Notes: generated by a model from the sequence alone, not told the origin. 64,000 bases of DNA from Mesobacillus foraminis (GCF_004340465.1 NZ_SLVV01000005.1:339092-403091); one strand, 5' to 3'. Positions 1 through 8,507 are shown, counted from the first letter of the stretch. Numbers and translations: made by a program.

Positions 1-531
1 GTCAGGAAGGATTTCCTCTACTTGGTTTCCATATTGGGAAAAGGCGAGCTTGATCAGCCTTCGAATCATTTTAACGGTGATGGTCCCTTTGACTGCATAA
101 ACAGGCTCAAATTCTTTTTCCTTCGAATAAGGACCTGATGTCATTTCATTAGCCGTTATCGTTTGTCTGTGCTGGTCCCATTTGCCCGTTACAGTAATAA
201 TCTCATTAATACTCATTTTTTGTTTTAAATAGGGCTGATTGAAAAAAACCACTTTAACAAGATACCGGTCTACCAGAAGCCTGACAGTAAGCCTGGATTT
301 TTTCCGGCCATGGTAAACAAGTGACGGCTCCCCATGAACCTTTCCCTCCACCGTCACTTTTTCTTCATGGTTTACCTCGGAGAGATCGCGGAGCCTGTAA
401 TCTTCATATCGGTAAGGTAAATATTCAAGTAATTCTTCAATCGTTAAAATATTTATTTCTGCTAATGTTTCAGCTTTTTCTGGACCAATTCCTTTCACAG
501 CTGTTACAGGTTGTTTTAGTAATGGATTCAC
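1..531 (-). CDS. recG: ATP-dependent DNA helicase RecG, N-terminal part (runs off the left edge)
   Basis: RecG remodels stalled replication forks and Holliday junctions. The visible 177 codons are the N-terminal wedge/OB-fold region: a helix-hairpin-helix-like segment (VKGIGPEKAETL), then YLPYRYEDYRLRDL, VEGKVHGEPSL and VTGKWDQHRQT, which match RecG of Bacillus from memory. The helicase motifs lie outside the window. The start is uncertain: GTG at 531 directly follows the old sdaAA stop (TAA at 533-535), but an in-frame TTG at 549 is possible, and neither has a strong ribosome binding site. In B. subtilis recG follows sdaAA, and here it follows the decayed copy. Confidence 0.9.
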   Translation of the reverse strand, partial: MNPLLKQPVTAVKGIGPEKAETLAEINILTIEELLEYLPYRYEDYRLRDLSEVNHEEKVTVEGKVHGEPSLVYHGRKKSRLTVRLLVDRYLVKVVFFNQPYLKQKMSINEIITVTGKWDQHRQTITANEMTSGPYSKEKEFEPVYAVKGTITVKMIRRLIKLAFSQYGNQVEEILPD

Positions 532-532
532 T

Positions 533-1043
533 TTAATGACGCGGCCCAAATATTTTTGCTGCCAGCTTTCTTCCGGCCGGCATTGCCGCAAGCCCTCCCT
601 CTCCGGTTACTCTTAGTTCAGGTTGTATGTGCTATTTTAATTATCGCCTATTGGTATGGTGCTGGTTATGTCTGTCAAGGGAATATCATCAGTTCCAAAC
701 GAGTCACAGCACCCGCCGCATTTCTCTTCACACACAGCACTTCACATTGCTACATCCACCATATTTTTCGCTGCCGCTTTGCTGACAGCGTCCAAACAGT
801 TCTGTCCTGATAAGATTTTTCTTTTTGAATATATTTCTGTAAGAGGACCGCGTTCCCGACCATTATGCTCGAGTGAAATTATACTCCGCGAATCCCCGTC
901 CAACTGCCTTTTGCATTCTATTTGCGGGAGAATTACATCCCTTGCACAGGTAATGACCTCCATTTGCCGCTGAACATCATTTCCTATATCTGTTTGTCTG
1001 GACTGTTTGCCAGTTCCAGCATTTTCGATATATTTTAGAACAA
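533..1043 (-). pseudogene. sdaAA: Decayed L-serine dehydratase alpha subunit (sdaAA remnant)
   Basis: SdaAA carries the catalytic iron-sulfur domain of the two-subunit L-serine deaminase (serine to pyruvate plus ammonia). The remnant begins at a TTG (1041-1043) behind a good ribosome binding site (AAGGAG, 1051-1059). It reads like F-stop-NISKMLELA, the usual MFxNVxEL start with a nonsense codon. A second segment in another frame (742-963) contains QMEV and LDAVSKAAAKNMVDVAM, closely matching LDAVSKAVATNEVNAAM of B. subtilis SdaAA. The C-terminal end, LAAMPAGRKLAAKIFG (533-592), is in a third frame. About 510 bp remain of a roughly 900-bp gene; most of the middle, including the Fe-S cysteine regions, is lost or scrambled. 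It cannot make an active enzyme. Confidence 0.85.
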
Positions 1044-1116
1044 GAAGTATCTCTCCTTATATTAACAATAAGGTATATTTACAGCAAAATATTAGCAGTC
1101 ACGACGCTGTTTTTTA

Positions 1117-1240
1117 TCATTTAATGACAATTCTGACTGACTGGATCATTTCCCGCAATTAGCTTCTAGCTTCACTTTTCTTACGATTTCCATATGTCAA
1201 ATACATCACCCACAATGTCAAACACACTCTTGTAAATCCC
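1117..1240 (-). pseudogene. sdaAB: Residual fragment of L-serine dehydratase beta subunit (sdaAB remnant)
   Basis: Only about 120 bp of an approximately 660-bp gene remain. A strong ribosome binding site (GGGAGGAAGGG, 1238-1248) is followed by YKSVFDIVG (1208-1234), matching the conserved SdaAB start MKYRSVFDIIGP. A second piece reads HMEIVRK, resembling the C-terminal ACT-domain motif HMEVARK. A last piece, IQSVRIVIK-stop, resembles the usual C-terminus. The start codon is gone and the interior is deleted. The order (fakA, sdaAB, sdaAA, recG) is the one found in B. subtilis, which supports the assignment of these short pieces. Confidence 0.7.
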
Positions 1241-1265
1241 TTCCTCCCTGTATGACCCAGTGAAA

Positions 1266-1298
1266 AGAAAAAATAGAAGGGGGGTTCCCTTCTATTTT
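1266..1298 (-). terminator. Intrinsic terminator downstream of fakA
   Basis: An AATAGAAGGG / CCCTTCTATT stem with a short loop is followed on the minus strand by TTTTTTCTTTT. It ends the yloU-fakA unit and shields the dead sda region from readthrough. Confidence 0.85.
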
Positions 1299-1344
1299 GT
1301 GTGGTTATATGAATTTTGGGTTTGGCAAGGCCATACTGAAGAAA

Positions 1345-3012
1345 TTATTCTATCGCAAAAATGAAGGCATAAAGAGGCTGCCCGCCATCATGAACTTCGA
1401 TTTCGATATCCCCATAATTCTGTTCAAGGAACTCCTTCAGACTTTCCACATCTTCCTGTGTGGCGTCTTCTCCTTTTAAAATGGTGAGGATTTCTGCTTC
1501 TTCATCAAGCATCTTCTCTAATAAGTTTTTCGCTGCGCTGACTTTATCTTTATCTTTGAGGACAATTTTGCCTTCTGAAATCCCCATGAAGTCCCCTTTT
1601 TCGATTTCAAGGCCATCAATGCTGGTATCGCGCACAGCAAATGTCAGCTGGCCGGTTTTAACATGCTGCATCGCTTCAGACATAATTTCTTTATTCTCCA
1701 GCAAATCAGCTCCCGGGTTAAACGCAAGGAGAGCCGACATTCCCTGTGGAACCGTCTTTGAAGGGATGACGATCACATCCTCTTCAGCAAGTTCAGCAGC
1801 CTGTTCGGCAGCCATGATTATATTTTTATTATTAGGAAGGATAATGATCTTGCTGGCATGGACTTCTTTAATGGCTTTCACAATATCTTCCGTGCTGGGA
1901 TTCATGGTTTGGCCGCCTTCAATAACTTCATTAGCACCGATGCTCCTGAAAAGGCTGCCAATTCCTTGGCCCATGGATACCGCGACAATACCATACTCCT
2001 GCTTCTCTGCCTTCGCTTTATTCTCCTGAACAGCAGCTTCACCCTGTTCTCCAATAATATCCGTATGCTGCTGACGCATATTCTCAATCTTCATTGAAAC
2101 GAGGCTTCCATAGGACTGTCCATATGTCAGGACCTCGCCTGGCTGCTCAGAGTGAATATGGATCTTGACAAGTGTATCGTCGGAAATAACTAAAAGAGAA
2201 TCCCCGTAATGACTTAGATCTTGACGGAATTGTTCCTCGGAAAATGGCCGTTTCCCTTCAAGCTTAACCATGAATTCTGTGCAATAGCCAAATTCAATAT
2301 CTTCGGTGTTGATATGGCCCTGGATACTTTTATGATGCTCAGCACTAACCAGATCGTTCATGGTTGCAAGAGCAGATGGTGTTTCCGGCAGTTCTTCCCC
2401 TTTAAGGACGGCAAGGAACCCCTCATAAACAAGGACAAGTCCCTGTCCGCCGCTGTCGACCACCCCAACCTCCTTTAAGACTGGAAGCAGGTCAGGTGTG
2501 CGATTCAAGGAAGCACGTGCTTCTTTTAATACATCTTCCATCAGCAGTGCAATATCCTTTTGATTCTTTGCCGCCTGTACAGCCTTTTTTGCTGAATCCT
2601 TGGCGACCGTCAAAATTGTTCCTTCAACCGGCTTCATAACCGCCTTGTAAGCTGTTTCAACGCCGGATTCAAGTGCGTCGGCAAATTCCTGGGCAGTAAC
2701 TTGATGCTTTTGCTCAATGGCTTTGGAAAATCCGCGGAACAACTGGGACAGAATAACACCGGAATTGCCTCTTGCTCCCATCAACAATCCTTTTGAGAGT
2801 GCAGCGCCTACTTTCCCAATATGCTCCTGGACATTATTTTTCACTTCCTTGGCACCGGAAGTCATGGATAGATTCATATTTGTTCCGGTATCTCCATCAG
2901 GAACAGGGAAGACGTTTAAAGCATCGACCATCTTGGCATTGGCTGACAGATGGTTTGCACCCTGTATCACCATTTCCGCAAAACGTTTTCCGTCTAGAAC
3001 TGTATTTGACAC
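1345..3012 (-). CDS. fakA: Fatty acid kinase, ATP-binding subunit (FakA/YloV)
   Basis: FakA phosphorylates fatty acids held by a FakB (DegV-family) carrier, feeding exogenous fatty acids into phospholipid synthesis. This protein is 555 residues. The N-terminal DAK2-like kinase domain carries NVFPVPDGDTGTN at about residues 33-45, where the aspartates bind Mg-ATP, and SKGLLMGARGNSGV; the C-terminal DegV-like region follows. I start it at GTG 3012 behind GAGGAGGAAAG rather than at an upstream in-frame codon, because homologues begin at MSxxxLDG and the extra residues overlap yloU. It lies 17 bp after yloU, so the two are probably cotranscribed. Confidence 0.93.
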   Translation of the reverse strand: MSNTVLDGKRFAEMVIQGANHLSANAKMVDALNVFPVPDGDTGTNMNLSMTSGAKEVKNNVQEHIGKVGAALSKGLLMGARGNSGVILSQLFRGFSKAIEQKHQVTAQEFADALESGVETAYKAVMKPVEGTILTVAKDSAKKAVQAAKNQKDIALLMEDVLKEARASLNRTPDLLPVLKEVGVVDSGGQGLVLVYEGFLAVLKGEELPETPSALATMNDLVSAEHHKSIQGHINTEDIEFGYCTEFMVKLEGKRPFSEEQFRQDLSHYGDSLLVISDDTLVKIHIHSEQPGEVLTYGQSYGSLVSMKIENMRQQHTDIIGEQGEAAVQENKAKAEKQEYGIVAVSMGQGIGSLFRSIGANEVIEGGQTMNPSTEDIVKAIKEVHASKIIILPNNKNIIMAAEQAAELAEEDVIVIPSKTVPQGMSALLAFNPGADLLENKEIMSEAMQHVKTGQLTFAVRDTSIDGLEIEKGDFMGISEGKIVLKDKDKVSAAKNLLEKMLDEEAEILTILKGEDATQEDVESLKEFLEQNYGDIEIEVHDGGQPLYAFIFAIE

Positions 3013-3028
3013 AAAACTTTCCTCCTCA

Positions 3029-3391
3029 CTACGGGTTCGTGACACGAACTCCCTGAACGTAAATATTGACCGAGTCTGCAGCCAGCCCAACCGTTTTTTC
3101 AAGTGTATACTTTACTTTTGATTGAACCATGTGGGCTACTTCGGAAATTTTCGTTCCATAACTGACAATTATATACATATCAATATGTACTTCTTCGTTT
3201 TCCTGGCGAACGACTACCCCGCGCGTAAAGTTTTCCCTGCGCAGGATTTCGGCGATTCCGTCTTTCAACTGCTGCTTGGAAGCCATTCCGACAATGCCAT
3301 AGCAATCAACAGCGGCACCGCCTGCAATTGTTGCAATGACATCATTTGATATATCGATTTGTCCGTACTTTGTTTTTAGCTCGATGGACAT
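3029..3391 (-). CDS. yloU: Asp23/Gls24 family envelope stress protein YloU
   Basis: This 120-residue Asp23-family protein (residues about 5-110) has the conserved GxxAxxCYGIVGMAS region and a C-terminal VNIYVQGVRV strand. Family members are small alkaline-shock or envelope-associated proteins; YloU has no proven enzymatic activity. ATG 3391 is preceded by AAAGGGGGAACG. It heads the yloU-fakA unit behind a sigma-A promoter. The pairing with fakA is conserved in Bacillota and hints at a membrane-lipid role (inference). Confidence 0.88.
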   Translation of the reverse strand: MSIELKTKYGQIDISNDVIATIAGGAAVDCYGIVGMASKQQLKDGIAEILRRENFTRGVVVRQENEEVHIDMYIIVSYGTKISEVAHMVQSKVKYTLEKTVGLAADSVNIYVQGVRVTNP

Positions 3392-3436
3392 GGTCGTTCC
3401 CCCTTTTGGAAAATAGCTATAGACTAAAGATATTTT

Positions 3437-3465
3437 ACTATAAGCTCGGCAATTTTAAAAGTCAA
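3437..3465 (-). promoter_or_regulatory. Sigma-A promoter for yloU-fakA
   Basis: TTGACT (3460-3465), a 17-bp spacer and TATAGT (3437-3442) read on the minus strand, about 45 bp upstream of the yloU start. A second TTGACA/TATAAT pair just upstream has a 20-bp spacer and is less likely. Confidence 0.7.
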
Positions 3466-3542
3466 TCTGCCCCATCTTATTATAGAGCAAGTCCTGGCAC
3501 TATATGTCAAGGTTTTTTTCTTGATATCGTTTCGCTTTAGTA

Positions 3543-3571
3543 TTGCATTTGAAATGGTTGTGTGATAAATT
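3543..3571 (+). promoter_or_regulatory. Candidate sigma-A promoter for rpmB
   Basis: TTGCAT (3543-3548), a 17-bp spacer and TAAATT (3566-3571) lie upstream of rpmB. The leader would be about 120 nt long and hold the hairpin at 3590-3629. The match is moderate. Confidence 0.4.
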
Positions 3572-3589
3572 ATTAAAGTATGTTTGACT

Positions 3590-3629
3590 GTCAGAAATAC
3601 AGCAACATCGTTCATTCGGCTGTTCTGAC
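3590..3629 (+). other. Hairpin in the rpmB 5' leader
   Basis: GTCAGAA (3590-3596) pairs with TTCTGAC (3623-3629), and an inner CAGC/GCTG helix closes an approximately 15-nt loop. No U-run follows, so it is not a terminator. It could be a ribosomal-protein leader structure or an mRNA-stabilising hairpin. Confidence 0.5.
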
Positions 3630-3696
3630 GAAAAAATGCAATGATAAATGCATGCGAAAATAGTATTAGCTTTTGTATGTTAGGAGGGAAATATAC

Positions 3697-3885
3697 ATGC
3701 CACGTAAATGTGTTGTAACTGGTAAAGGTACTCGTTCAGGTAACGCACGTTCCCATGCTATGAACGCTAACAAGCGTACTTGGGGTGCAAACCTTCAAAA
3801 AGTTCGTATTCTTGTAGATGGAAAGCCTAAGCGTGTTTGGGTTTCTGCAAGAGCTCTAAGATCAGGTAAAGTAGAGCGCGTTTAA
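3697..3885 (+). CDS. rpmB: 50S ribosomal protein L28
   Basis: A 62-residue L28 with the family's MxRKCVxTGK start, [21 protein letters not shown] core and [14 protein letters not shown] end. It is part of the large ribosomal subunit. ATG 3697 follows TTAGGAGGGAAAT; the upstream in-frame ATG at 3673 would add eight unsupported residues and swallow the ribosome binding site. It has one cysteine near the N-terminus and no second pair, so I see no zinc-binding set. It is monocistronic and divergent from yloU. Confidence 0.97.
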   Translation: MPRKCVVTGKGTRSGNARSHAMNANKRTWGANLQKVRILVDGKPKRVWVSARALRSGKVERV

Positions 3886-3950
3886 TTAATAGCAAAAGTG
3901 CCAGCTTTAAGACCATAGCGGGCACTGAGGCTGGACGCTAAAAAATAGCG

Positions 3951-4002
3951 GGGCGCCCTTCGGGTGCGCCAAAAAAGACATCCTCCTGGATGTCTTTTTT
4001 TA
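3951..4002 (+). terminator. rpmB terminator region (two tandem hairpins)
   Basis: A GC-rich hairpin (GGCGCCC-TTCG-GGGTGCGCC type, about 3952-3970) is followed directly by AAAAAAGACATCC / GGATGTCTTTTTTT (3971-4001). The second is a classic intrinsic terminator, and its A/T flanks let it act in both directions. Confidence 0.85.
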
Positions 4003-4009
4003 ATGGATA

Positions 4010-4036
4010 AATAAAAGCACCCGCACATGGGTGCCT
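4010..4036 (-). terminator. spoVM terminator
   Basis: GCACCC / GGGTGC stem (4017-4022 with 4029-4034), followed on the minus strand by TTTTATTTAT, 30 bp after the spoVM stop. Confidence 0.8.
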
Positions 4037-4064
4037 CAAACATATATAATTTTTCCACTATCTG

Positions 4065-4145
4065 TCAGCCTTTTTTAAAAGCCCCCAACATCGCTCTAAC
4101 AAGCCCGCCCAAAACCTTAGGCAGTTTGATTGTATAGAATTTCAT
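4065..4145 (-). CDS. spoVM: Stage V sporulation protein M (SpoVM), 26-residue peptide
   Basis: A 26-residue amphipathic peptide, too short for ordinary gene calling. It begins MKFYTIKLPKVLGG and ends MLGAFKKG, matching B. subtilis SpoVM (MKFYTIKLPKFLGG) along its whole length, including the Pro at residue 9 needed for curvature sensing. SpoVM sits on the convex outer forespore membrane and anchors SpoIVA to start coat assembly. ATG 4145 follows GTGAGGAGGGACATT, a strong ribosome binding site. Its position between thiN and rpmB is the B. subtilis position. Expression is expected from a sigma-E promoter; the region upstream (about 4180-4220) is AT-rich but I cannot assign the boxes. Confidence 0.96.
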   Translation of the reverse strand: MKFYTIKLPKVLGGLVRAMLGAFKKG

Positions 4146-4247
4146 AATGTCCCTCCTCACTATCTCTCGCGCAGCCAAGCTTCAGGATTACCATCCTTTA
4201 CATATATATTCGGGAAGATGAAATAATTGCTAATTGCAGAAGACTTT

Positions 4248-4895
4248 TCAATCACCGCTTCTTACAACCAATAATATGCCTTCTGAAAAAGAAAAAGTAC
4301 CATAATCGTTAAGCAGTTCATTGCTTATGCATAAGGTCGAGCCAATCGGCAAATCGCAATTAATCAAAGGGTATTTAAACCCTTCAAGCGTAAGACCTTT
4401 AACAGATGGTGTAACTGGAACAAACGAAATATATTTCTTTCCGGCCAGTTCATTTAATGAATAGGTGCCAGGAGCTTTTGCGAAAACATGGTTTTGTTTG
4501 TCGATCATTTGGATTTCAGATGGTAAATTTGCCAGCGCAGGCTTTAGTAGCAGCTGTACATTCCCAAACATGTGATCCAGCCTTCCTCCTGTTGCACCAA
4601 AGAGATTGATTTGTTTCGGTGATTGCTCCAATGCCCAGTTAATTGCCAGTTCCATATCCGTTTCATCTTTTTCAGGACTGAATTTCTTTAAATTCCTGAC
4701 TCTTTGTTCAATGACCTCCCATTCCTTTTCTGTTACTGAATCAAAATCTCCAAAAGCGTAATCAGGGGCAATCCCGGATTCCAACAGAGTAAACACCCCT
4801 TTATCCACACCAAGCCAAACACTTTCAACAGATGCATATGAAGATAAGTCCGGCAGCAGAGATTCAGGCCCCCCCGCCAAAATATTGATAATCAT
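4248..4895 (-). CDS. thiN: Thiamine pyrophosphokinase
   Basis: It transfers pyrophosphate from ATP to thiamine, giving thiamine diphosphate. The protein is 215 residues, typical of bacterial ThiN. The N-terminal catalytic domain shows WLGVDKG, YAFGDFDS (Mg-binding aspartates), SPEKDETDMELAI and NLFGATGGRLDHMFGN; the C-terminal beta-domain ends with FSEGILLVVRSGD. ATG 4895 follows GGAAGGAAGGGAC. It lies after the rpe terminator, at the end of the prpC-to-rpe run. Confidence 0.93.
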   Translation of the reverse strand: MIINILAGGPESLLPDLSSYASVESVWLGVDKGVFTLLESGIAPDYAFGDFDSVTEKEWEVIEQRVRNLKKFSPEKDETDMELAINWALEQSPKQINLFGATGGRLDHMFGNVQLLLKPALANLPSEIQMIDKQNHVFAKAPGTYSLNELAGKKYISFVPVTPSVKGLTLEGFKYPLINCDLPIGSTLCISNELLNDYGTFSFSEGILLVVRSGD

Positions 4896-4914
4896 AGTCC
4901 AGTCCCTTCCTTCC

Positions 4915-4946
4915 TATATAAAAAGCCAGCCACGCCGGCTGGCTTT
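4915..4946 (-). terminator. Terminator after rpe
   Basis: AGCCAGCC (4924-4931) pairs with GGCTGGCT (4937-4944), then TTTTTATATA on the minus strand. It separates rpe from thiN. Confidence 0.85.
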
Positions 4947-4949
4947 CAC

Positions 4950-5594
4950 TTACCCTCTTAGTGAAACAATCGCTTGTTTCCTGTCCTCTTTATCATAGAT
5001 CGCTGATCCTGCCACAAGGACTGTAGCACCAGCTTCGACACAAAGCCGGGCTGTCTCTTCATTTACACCGCCATCCACTTCGATTTCTATGGATAAGCTG
5101 CGTGACTCCGCCATTTCTTTCACCTGGCGGATTTTCGGAAGGACGCTATGGATGAATTTCTGTCCTCCAAAGCCTGGATTTACAGTCATCAGCAGCACCA
5201 TGTCAATATCCTCGATAACATGCTGAATACTTTCAACCGGAGTCGCAGGATTGAGCACCACTCCTGCTTTTTTCCCGAGGGATTTTATAAGGTGTACTGC
5301 CCTGTGCAAATGGCGGCATGCCTCCACGTGAACAGTGATAAAGTCAGCACCCGCCCTCGCAAATGCTTCAATATACTGGTCCGGGTTTTCAATCATCAAG
5401 TGGACATCGAGCGGAAGGTTTGTTACCGGGCGAATCGCATCAACGATTAAAGGACCAATCGTTATATTCGGTACAAAGTGGCCATCCATTACGTCAACAT
5501 GAATGTAGTCCGCTCCTCCTTGTTCAACATCCCGAATTTCCTCTCCCAGCCGTGAAAAATCAGCGGATAAGATTGAGGGAGCTATTTTTACCAT
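4950..5594 (-). CDS. rpe: Ribulose-phosphate 3-epimerase
   Basis: It interconverts D-ribulose 5-phosphate and D-xylulose 5-phosphate in the pentose phosphate pathway. The 214-residue TIM barrel has [15 protein letters not shown], the metal and catalytic motif [40 protein letters not shown] and [11 protein letters not shown], all family signatures. ATG 5594 follows GAGGTATTAACT, 2 bp after the rsgA stop, so the two are cotranscribed. The order rsgA-rpe-thiN is conserved in Bacillus. Confidence 0.96.
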   Translation of the reverse strand: MVKIAPSILSADFSRLGEEIRDVEQGGADYIHVDVMDGHFVPNITIGPLIVDAIRPVTNLPLDVHLMIENPDQYIEAFARAGADFITVHVEACRHLHRAVHLIKSLGKKAGVVLNPATPVESIQHVIEDIDMVLLMTVNPGFGGQKFIHSVLPKIRQVKEMAESRSLSIEIEVDGGVNEETARLCVEAGATVLVAGSAIYDKEDRKQAIVSLRG

Positions 5595-5596
5595 AG

Positions 5597-6478
5597 TTAA
5601 TACCTCGGCTTCCTATCTTTTATTTCTTGTAAGAACACCTTGTAATGTTCATACCGGTATCCAGGCAGACTGCCTGCCTCCACTGCAGCCTTGACAGCAC
5701 ATTTTGGTTCCGAGACATGAAGGCATCCTCTGAACTTGCAGTCTTCGCTCAACTTCTCGATGTCAGGAAAGCAAAAATTAAGTTCGGTGGGTTCTATTTC
5801 TGTAAATTCCAGCGAACTAAATCCTGGGGTATCTGCCACAAGGCCATTCCTGCCGATTTTAATCAATTCAACATGCCTTGTTGTATGCTTTCCCCTCCCA
5901 AGGTGCTGGGAAATATCGTTTACTTTTAAATCCAGATCCGGACGCAGGGCATTTAGCAAGGAAGATTTCCCTACCCCGGACTGGCCGGCAAACACAGAAA
6001 TTTTCCCTTCAAGGTATGGAGACAATTCCTCTATGCCTTGAGATGTTTCCGAGGATGTGAATAGCACTTCATAGCCTGCGTCCCGGTATTCTAAAGCAAA
6101 CTTTTCTAGCTTCTGTGTTTCGGATTGTGCAAGATCCAATTTTGTAATACAAATAAGTGGTCGAATATGGTTATATTCAATTAACACAAGGAATCGATCC
6201 AAGAGCATCGTGCTGAACTCTGGTTCAACTGCAGAGAAAACCAGAATGGCCTGATCCACATTCGCTATGGGAGGACGGACAAGCTCATTTTTTCGTTCCT
6301 TGACTTCCATGATATAACCTTCGTTTTCATTTTCTGCCTGATAAACCACTTCGTCTCCGACCAGCGGGGTAACTTTATTCTTCCTGAATATACCCCGCCC
6401 TCTGCACTGAATCATTCCGTCCGGCCCGAGCACATAATAAAAACCGCTCAGCGCCTTAATGATTTTACCCTCCGGCAT
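5597..6478 (-). CDS. rsgA: Ribosome small-subunit-dependent GTPase RsgA (YloQ/CpgA)
   Basis: A late 30S assembly factor that is a circularly permuted GTPase. The 293-residue protein has an N-terminal OB fold (about 1-65), then the permuted G motifs: G4 ITKLD, G1 [16 protein letters not shown]2/G3 HTTRHVEL and DTPGF. A C-terminal zinc motif ([14 protein letters not shown]) follows. ATG 6478 has AAGGAGGCATGCT upstream. It lies 61 bp after prkC; in B. subtilis its homologue is a PrkC substrate, so the linkage may be functional. Confidence 0.95.
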   Translation of the reverse strand: MPEGKIIKALSGFYYVLGPDGMIQCRGRGIFRKNKVTPLVGDEVVYQAENENEGYIMEVKERKNELVRPPIANVDQAILVFSAVEPEFSTMLLDRFLVLIEYNHIRPLICITKLDLAQSETQKLEKFALEYRDAGYEVLFTSSETSQGIEELSPYLEGKISVFAGQSGVGKSSLLNALRPDLDLKVNDISQHLGRGKHTTRHVELIKIGRNGLVADTPGFSSLEFTEIEPTELNFCFPDIEKLSEDCKFRGCLHVSEPKCAVKAAVEAGSLPGYRYEHYKVFLQEIKDRKPRY

Positions 6479-6539
6479 AGCATGCCTCCTTTATTTAAAA
6501 CCATTTTTCTTTTGTCACCCATCCTGTGTCCAAGCATTG

Positions 6540-8507
6540 CTAGTCTTCAGAATACGGGATTTCTTTTTCCGAAACAACCTGGTTGTTGGTGATGATCCTA
6601 TATCCCGCCTTGCCTTTATAGGGAATGTCCAATGTTATCTTTTTCGTGGTTGTTTCCTTGATTTCAAAAACGTCTGCCGGTTCATTCATATCATAATGCA
6701 CGTCATCGATATAAAGCTGAACCTTTTGAGGTTCCCCATTCAGACTTTCATCATAAAGAATTTCAATTTCTTCAGTAACGGATTTTGGAGGAATTAATTC
6801 TTTCCCTTTTGAAATCGTAATCTTTACTTTGCTTCCTTGATTCAGCCGTGTTCCTGGCTCGGGATCCTGTGAGATCACAAGCCCTTTTTCCACACTTTCA
6901 TGAAATTCCTCCGCCTTCTCGATCACCAGTCCATTGGTAGTTGCATAATCATTGACGCTTTTTTCGTTGTAATCTGTGAGGTCAATCAATTCTATTAATT
7001 CGGGCCCCTTGCTCACAGTGAATTCAACAACCGTTTCATCTGGTATGACTTCTTCGCCGCCAGAAGGATACTGGGCAAGAATCGTTCCTGCCTCACTGTC
7101 ATCATGTTCTTCTATTGCTTCAACATCTTTGAAATTTTTATCTTGCAATGTACGAAGGGCTTCCTCGTACATCCTGCCCCGATAATCCGAAAGCACAACC
7201 TTCGCTTTTCCCGTACTGATATAAAGATCGATAGCTGTTCCTTCTTTGACCACTCTTCCGGCTTTCGGACTGCTCCTGATTATGCTGCCCTCTTCGATTT
7301 GTTGGTCACTGACTTCTTTTTGATTTCCAATCACAAAGCCCGCCGACAACAGGTCGGCTACCGCCTCTTCCAGTTCCATTCCCTCCACTTCAGGGACTGT
7401 AACCTCCTTTGGCCCGAAAAGTTCTGGACCAAAGATCATAAGACCGGCTATTCCAATGACAAGGAAAGCAAATATTAGCGATAAAATCAGAGGCCACTTT
7501 TTTCGACTCTTTTTTTCAGGCTTCTTCTTTTCTTTATTGATGTCCGCCTTGCCTGGTTCTGTCGTCTGCTCCTTATGAACAATTGTTTCATCCAGATTCC
7601 GGTAAGGCCTGTCATCCGTGATGATGGGAATCGCCTTGGTCGCTTCATCATCTTCAGGGATTGTAAATTTGGGCTCGTTTAGCCTGTCAGGATTAAGTGA
7701 TGTCCTTAAGTCCTCTTCCATGGCATAAACATTTTCATAACGGTGAAATGGGTCCTTGGCCGTTGCTTTTAATACGATATTTTCTACACTTTGAGGGATG
7801 TCCGGGTTCCACCGTTTTAGTGAAGGTGTCTCGGACTGTAAATGCTTTAATGCAATGGAAACAGCAGATTCCCCCGAAAAAGGGAGCCTCCCCGTCAGCA
7901 GTTCAAACATGACGATCCCAAGGGAGTAAATATCGGATTTATTCGTGGCCATCCCCCCTCTTGCCTGTTCCGGGGACAAATAATGGACAGACCCCAGCAC
8001 CGAGTTTGTCTGGGTTATACTGGTCGCACTTAAGGCCATCGCTATGCCGAAATCTGTTATTTTTACATTCCCTTCTGGGTCAATAAGGATATTTTGGGGC
8101 TTGATGTCCCGGTGGATGATATGGTTATGGTGAGCATTTGAGATAGCGGATGTTAATTGTCCCATGATATCCAAAGTCTTTTCAACCGGAACGGGGGCAT
8201 TTTGCTGTATGTATTGTTTTAGTGTTGGGCCATCAACATACTCCATAACAATATAGTATAATCCGTCCTCTTCTCCGACATCATAAATAGAGACGATATT
8301 CGGATGGGCAAGGCTTGTAGCAGACTGCGCTTCCCGGTGAAATCTCCGGATGAATTCTTCATCATTAGCGAAATCAAGTCTAAGCATCTTGACAGCGACA
8401 TCCCGGTCAAGGATCATGTCATGGGCAAGGTAGACATTTGCCATGCCGCCTCCGCCGATCATATCAAGAATTTTGTAGCGCCCGCTAATTCTTTTTCCTC
8501 TGATCAT
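6540..8507 (-). CDS. prkC: Serine/threonine protein kinase PrkC with extracellular PASTA repeats
   Basis: A membrane Hanks-type kinase that senses muropeptides and signals in stationary phase and spore germination. The protein is 655 residues. The kinase domain (about 10-275) has the glycine loop IGGGGMANVY, catalytic HRDIKPQNI, DFG and SPEQARGG. A basic juxtamembrane stretch and a single membrane helix (WPLILSLIFAFLVIGIAGLMIFG, about 335-357) follow, then three PASTA repeats and a C-terminal Ig-like domain. I start at ATG 8507 (MIRGKRISGRYKIL) behind GGGCAGGTG; an upstream in-frame codon would add 30 unmatched residues inside prpC. It starts 4 bp after the stop of its antagonist phosphatase gene prpC. 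Confidence 0.96.
   Translation of the reverse strand: MIRGKRISGRYKILDMIGGGGMANVYLAHDMILDRDVAVKMLRLDFANDEEFIRRFHREAQSATSLAHPNIVSIYDVGEEDGLYYIVMEYVDGPTLKQYIQQNAPVPVEKTLDIMGQLTSAISNAHHNHIIHRDIKPQNILIDPEGNVKITDFGIAMALSATSITQTNSVLGSVHYLSPEQARGGMATNKSDIYSLGIVMFELLTGRLPFSGESAVSIALKHLQSETPSLKRWNPDIPQSVENIVLKATAKDPFHRYENVYAMEEDLRTSLNPDRLNEPKFTIPEDDEATKAIPIITDDRPYRNLDETIVHKEQTTEPGKADINKEKKKPEKKSRKKWPLILSLIFAFLVIGIAGLMIFGPELFGPKEVTVPEVEGMELEEAVADLLSAGFVIGNQKEVSDQQIEEGSIIRSSPKAGRVVKEGTAIDLYISTGKAKVVLSDYRGRMYEEALRTLQDKNFKDVEAIEEHDDSEAGTILAQYPSGGEEVIPDETVVEFTVSKGPELIELIDLTDYNEKSVNDYATTNGLVIEKAEEFHESVEKGLVISQDPEPGTRLNQGSKVKITISKGKELIPPKSVTEEIEILYDESLNGEPQKVQLYIDDVHYDMNEPADVFEIKETTTKKITLDIPYKGKAGYRIITNNQVVSEKEIPYSED

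Noticed and set aside
556-973. Two overlapping plus-strand open frames (84 and 105 residues) left of fakA
   Set aside because: They lie antisense to the decayed sdaAA, have no ribosome binding site, and their residues look random.
1460-2029. Plus-strand frame of 189 residues inside fakA
   Set aside because: Serine/leucine-rich translation typical of the antisense of a conserved gene; fakA is certain.
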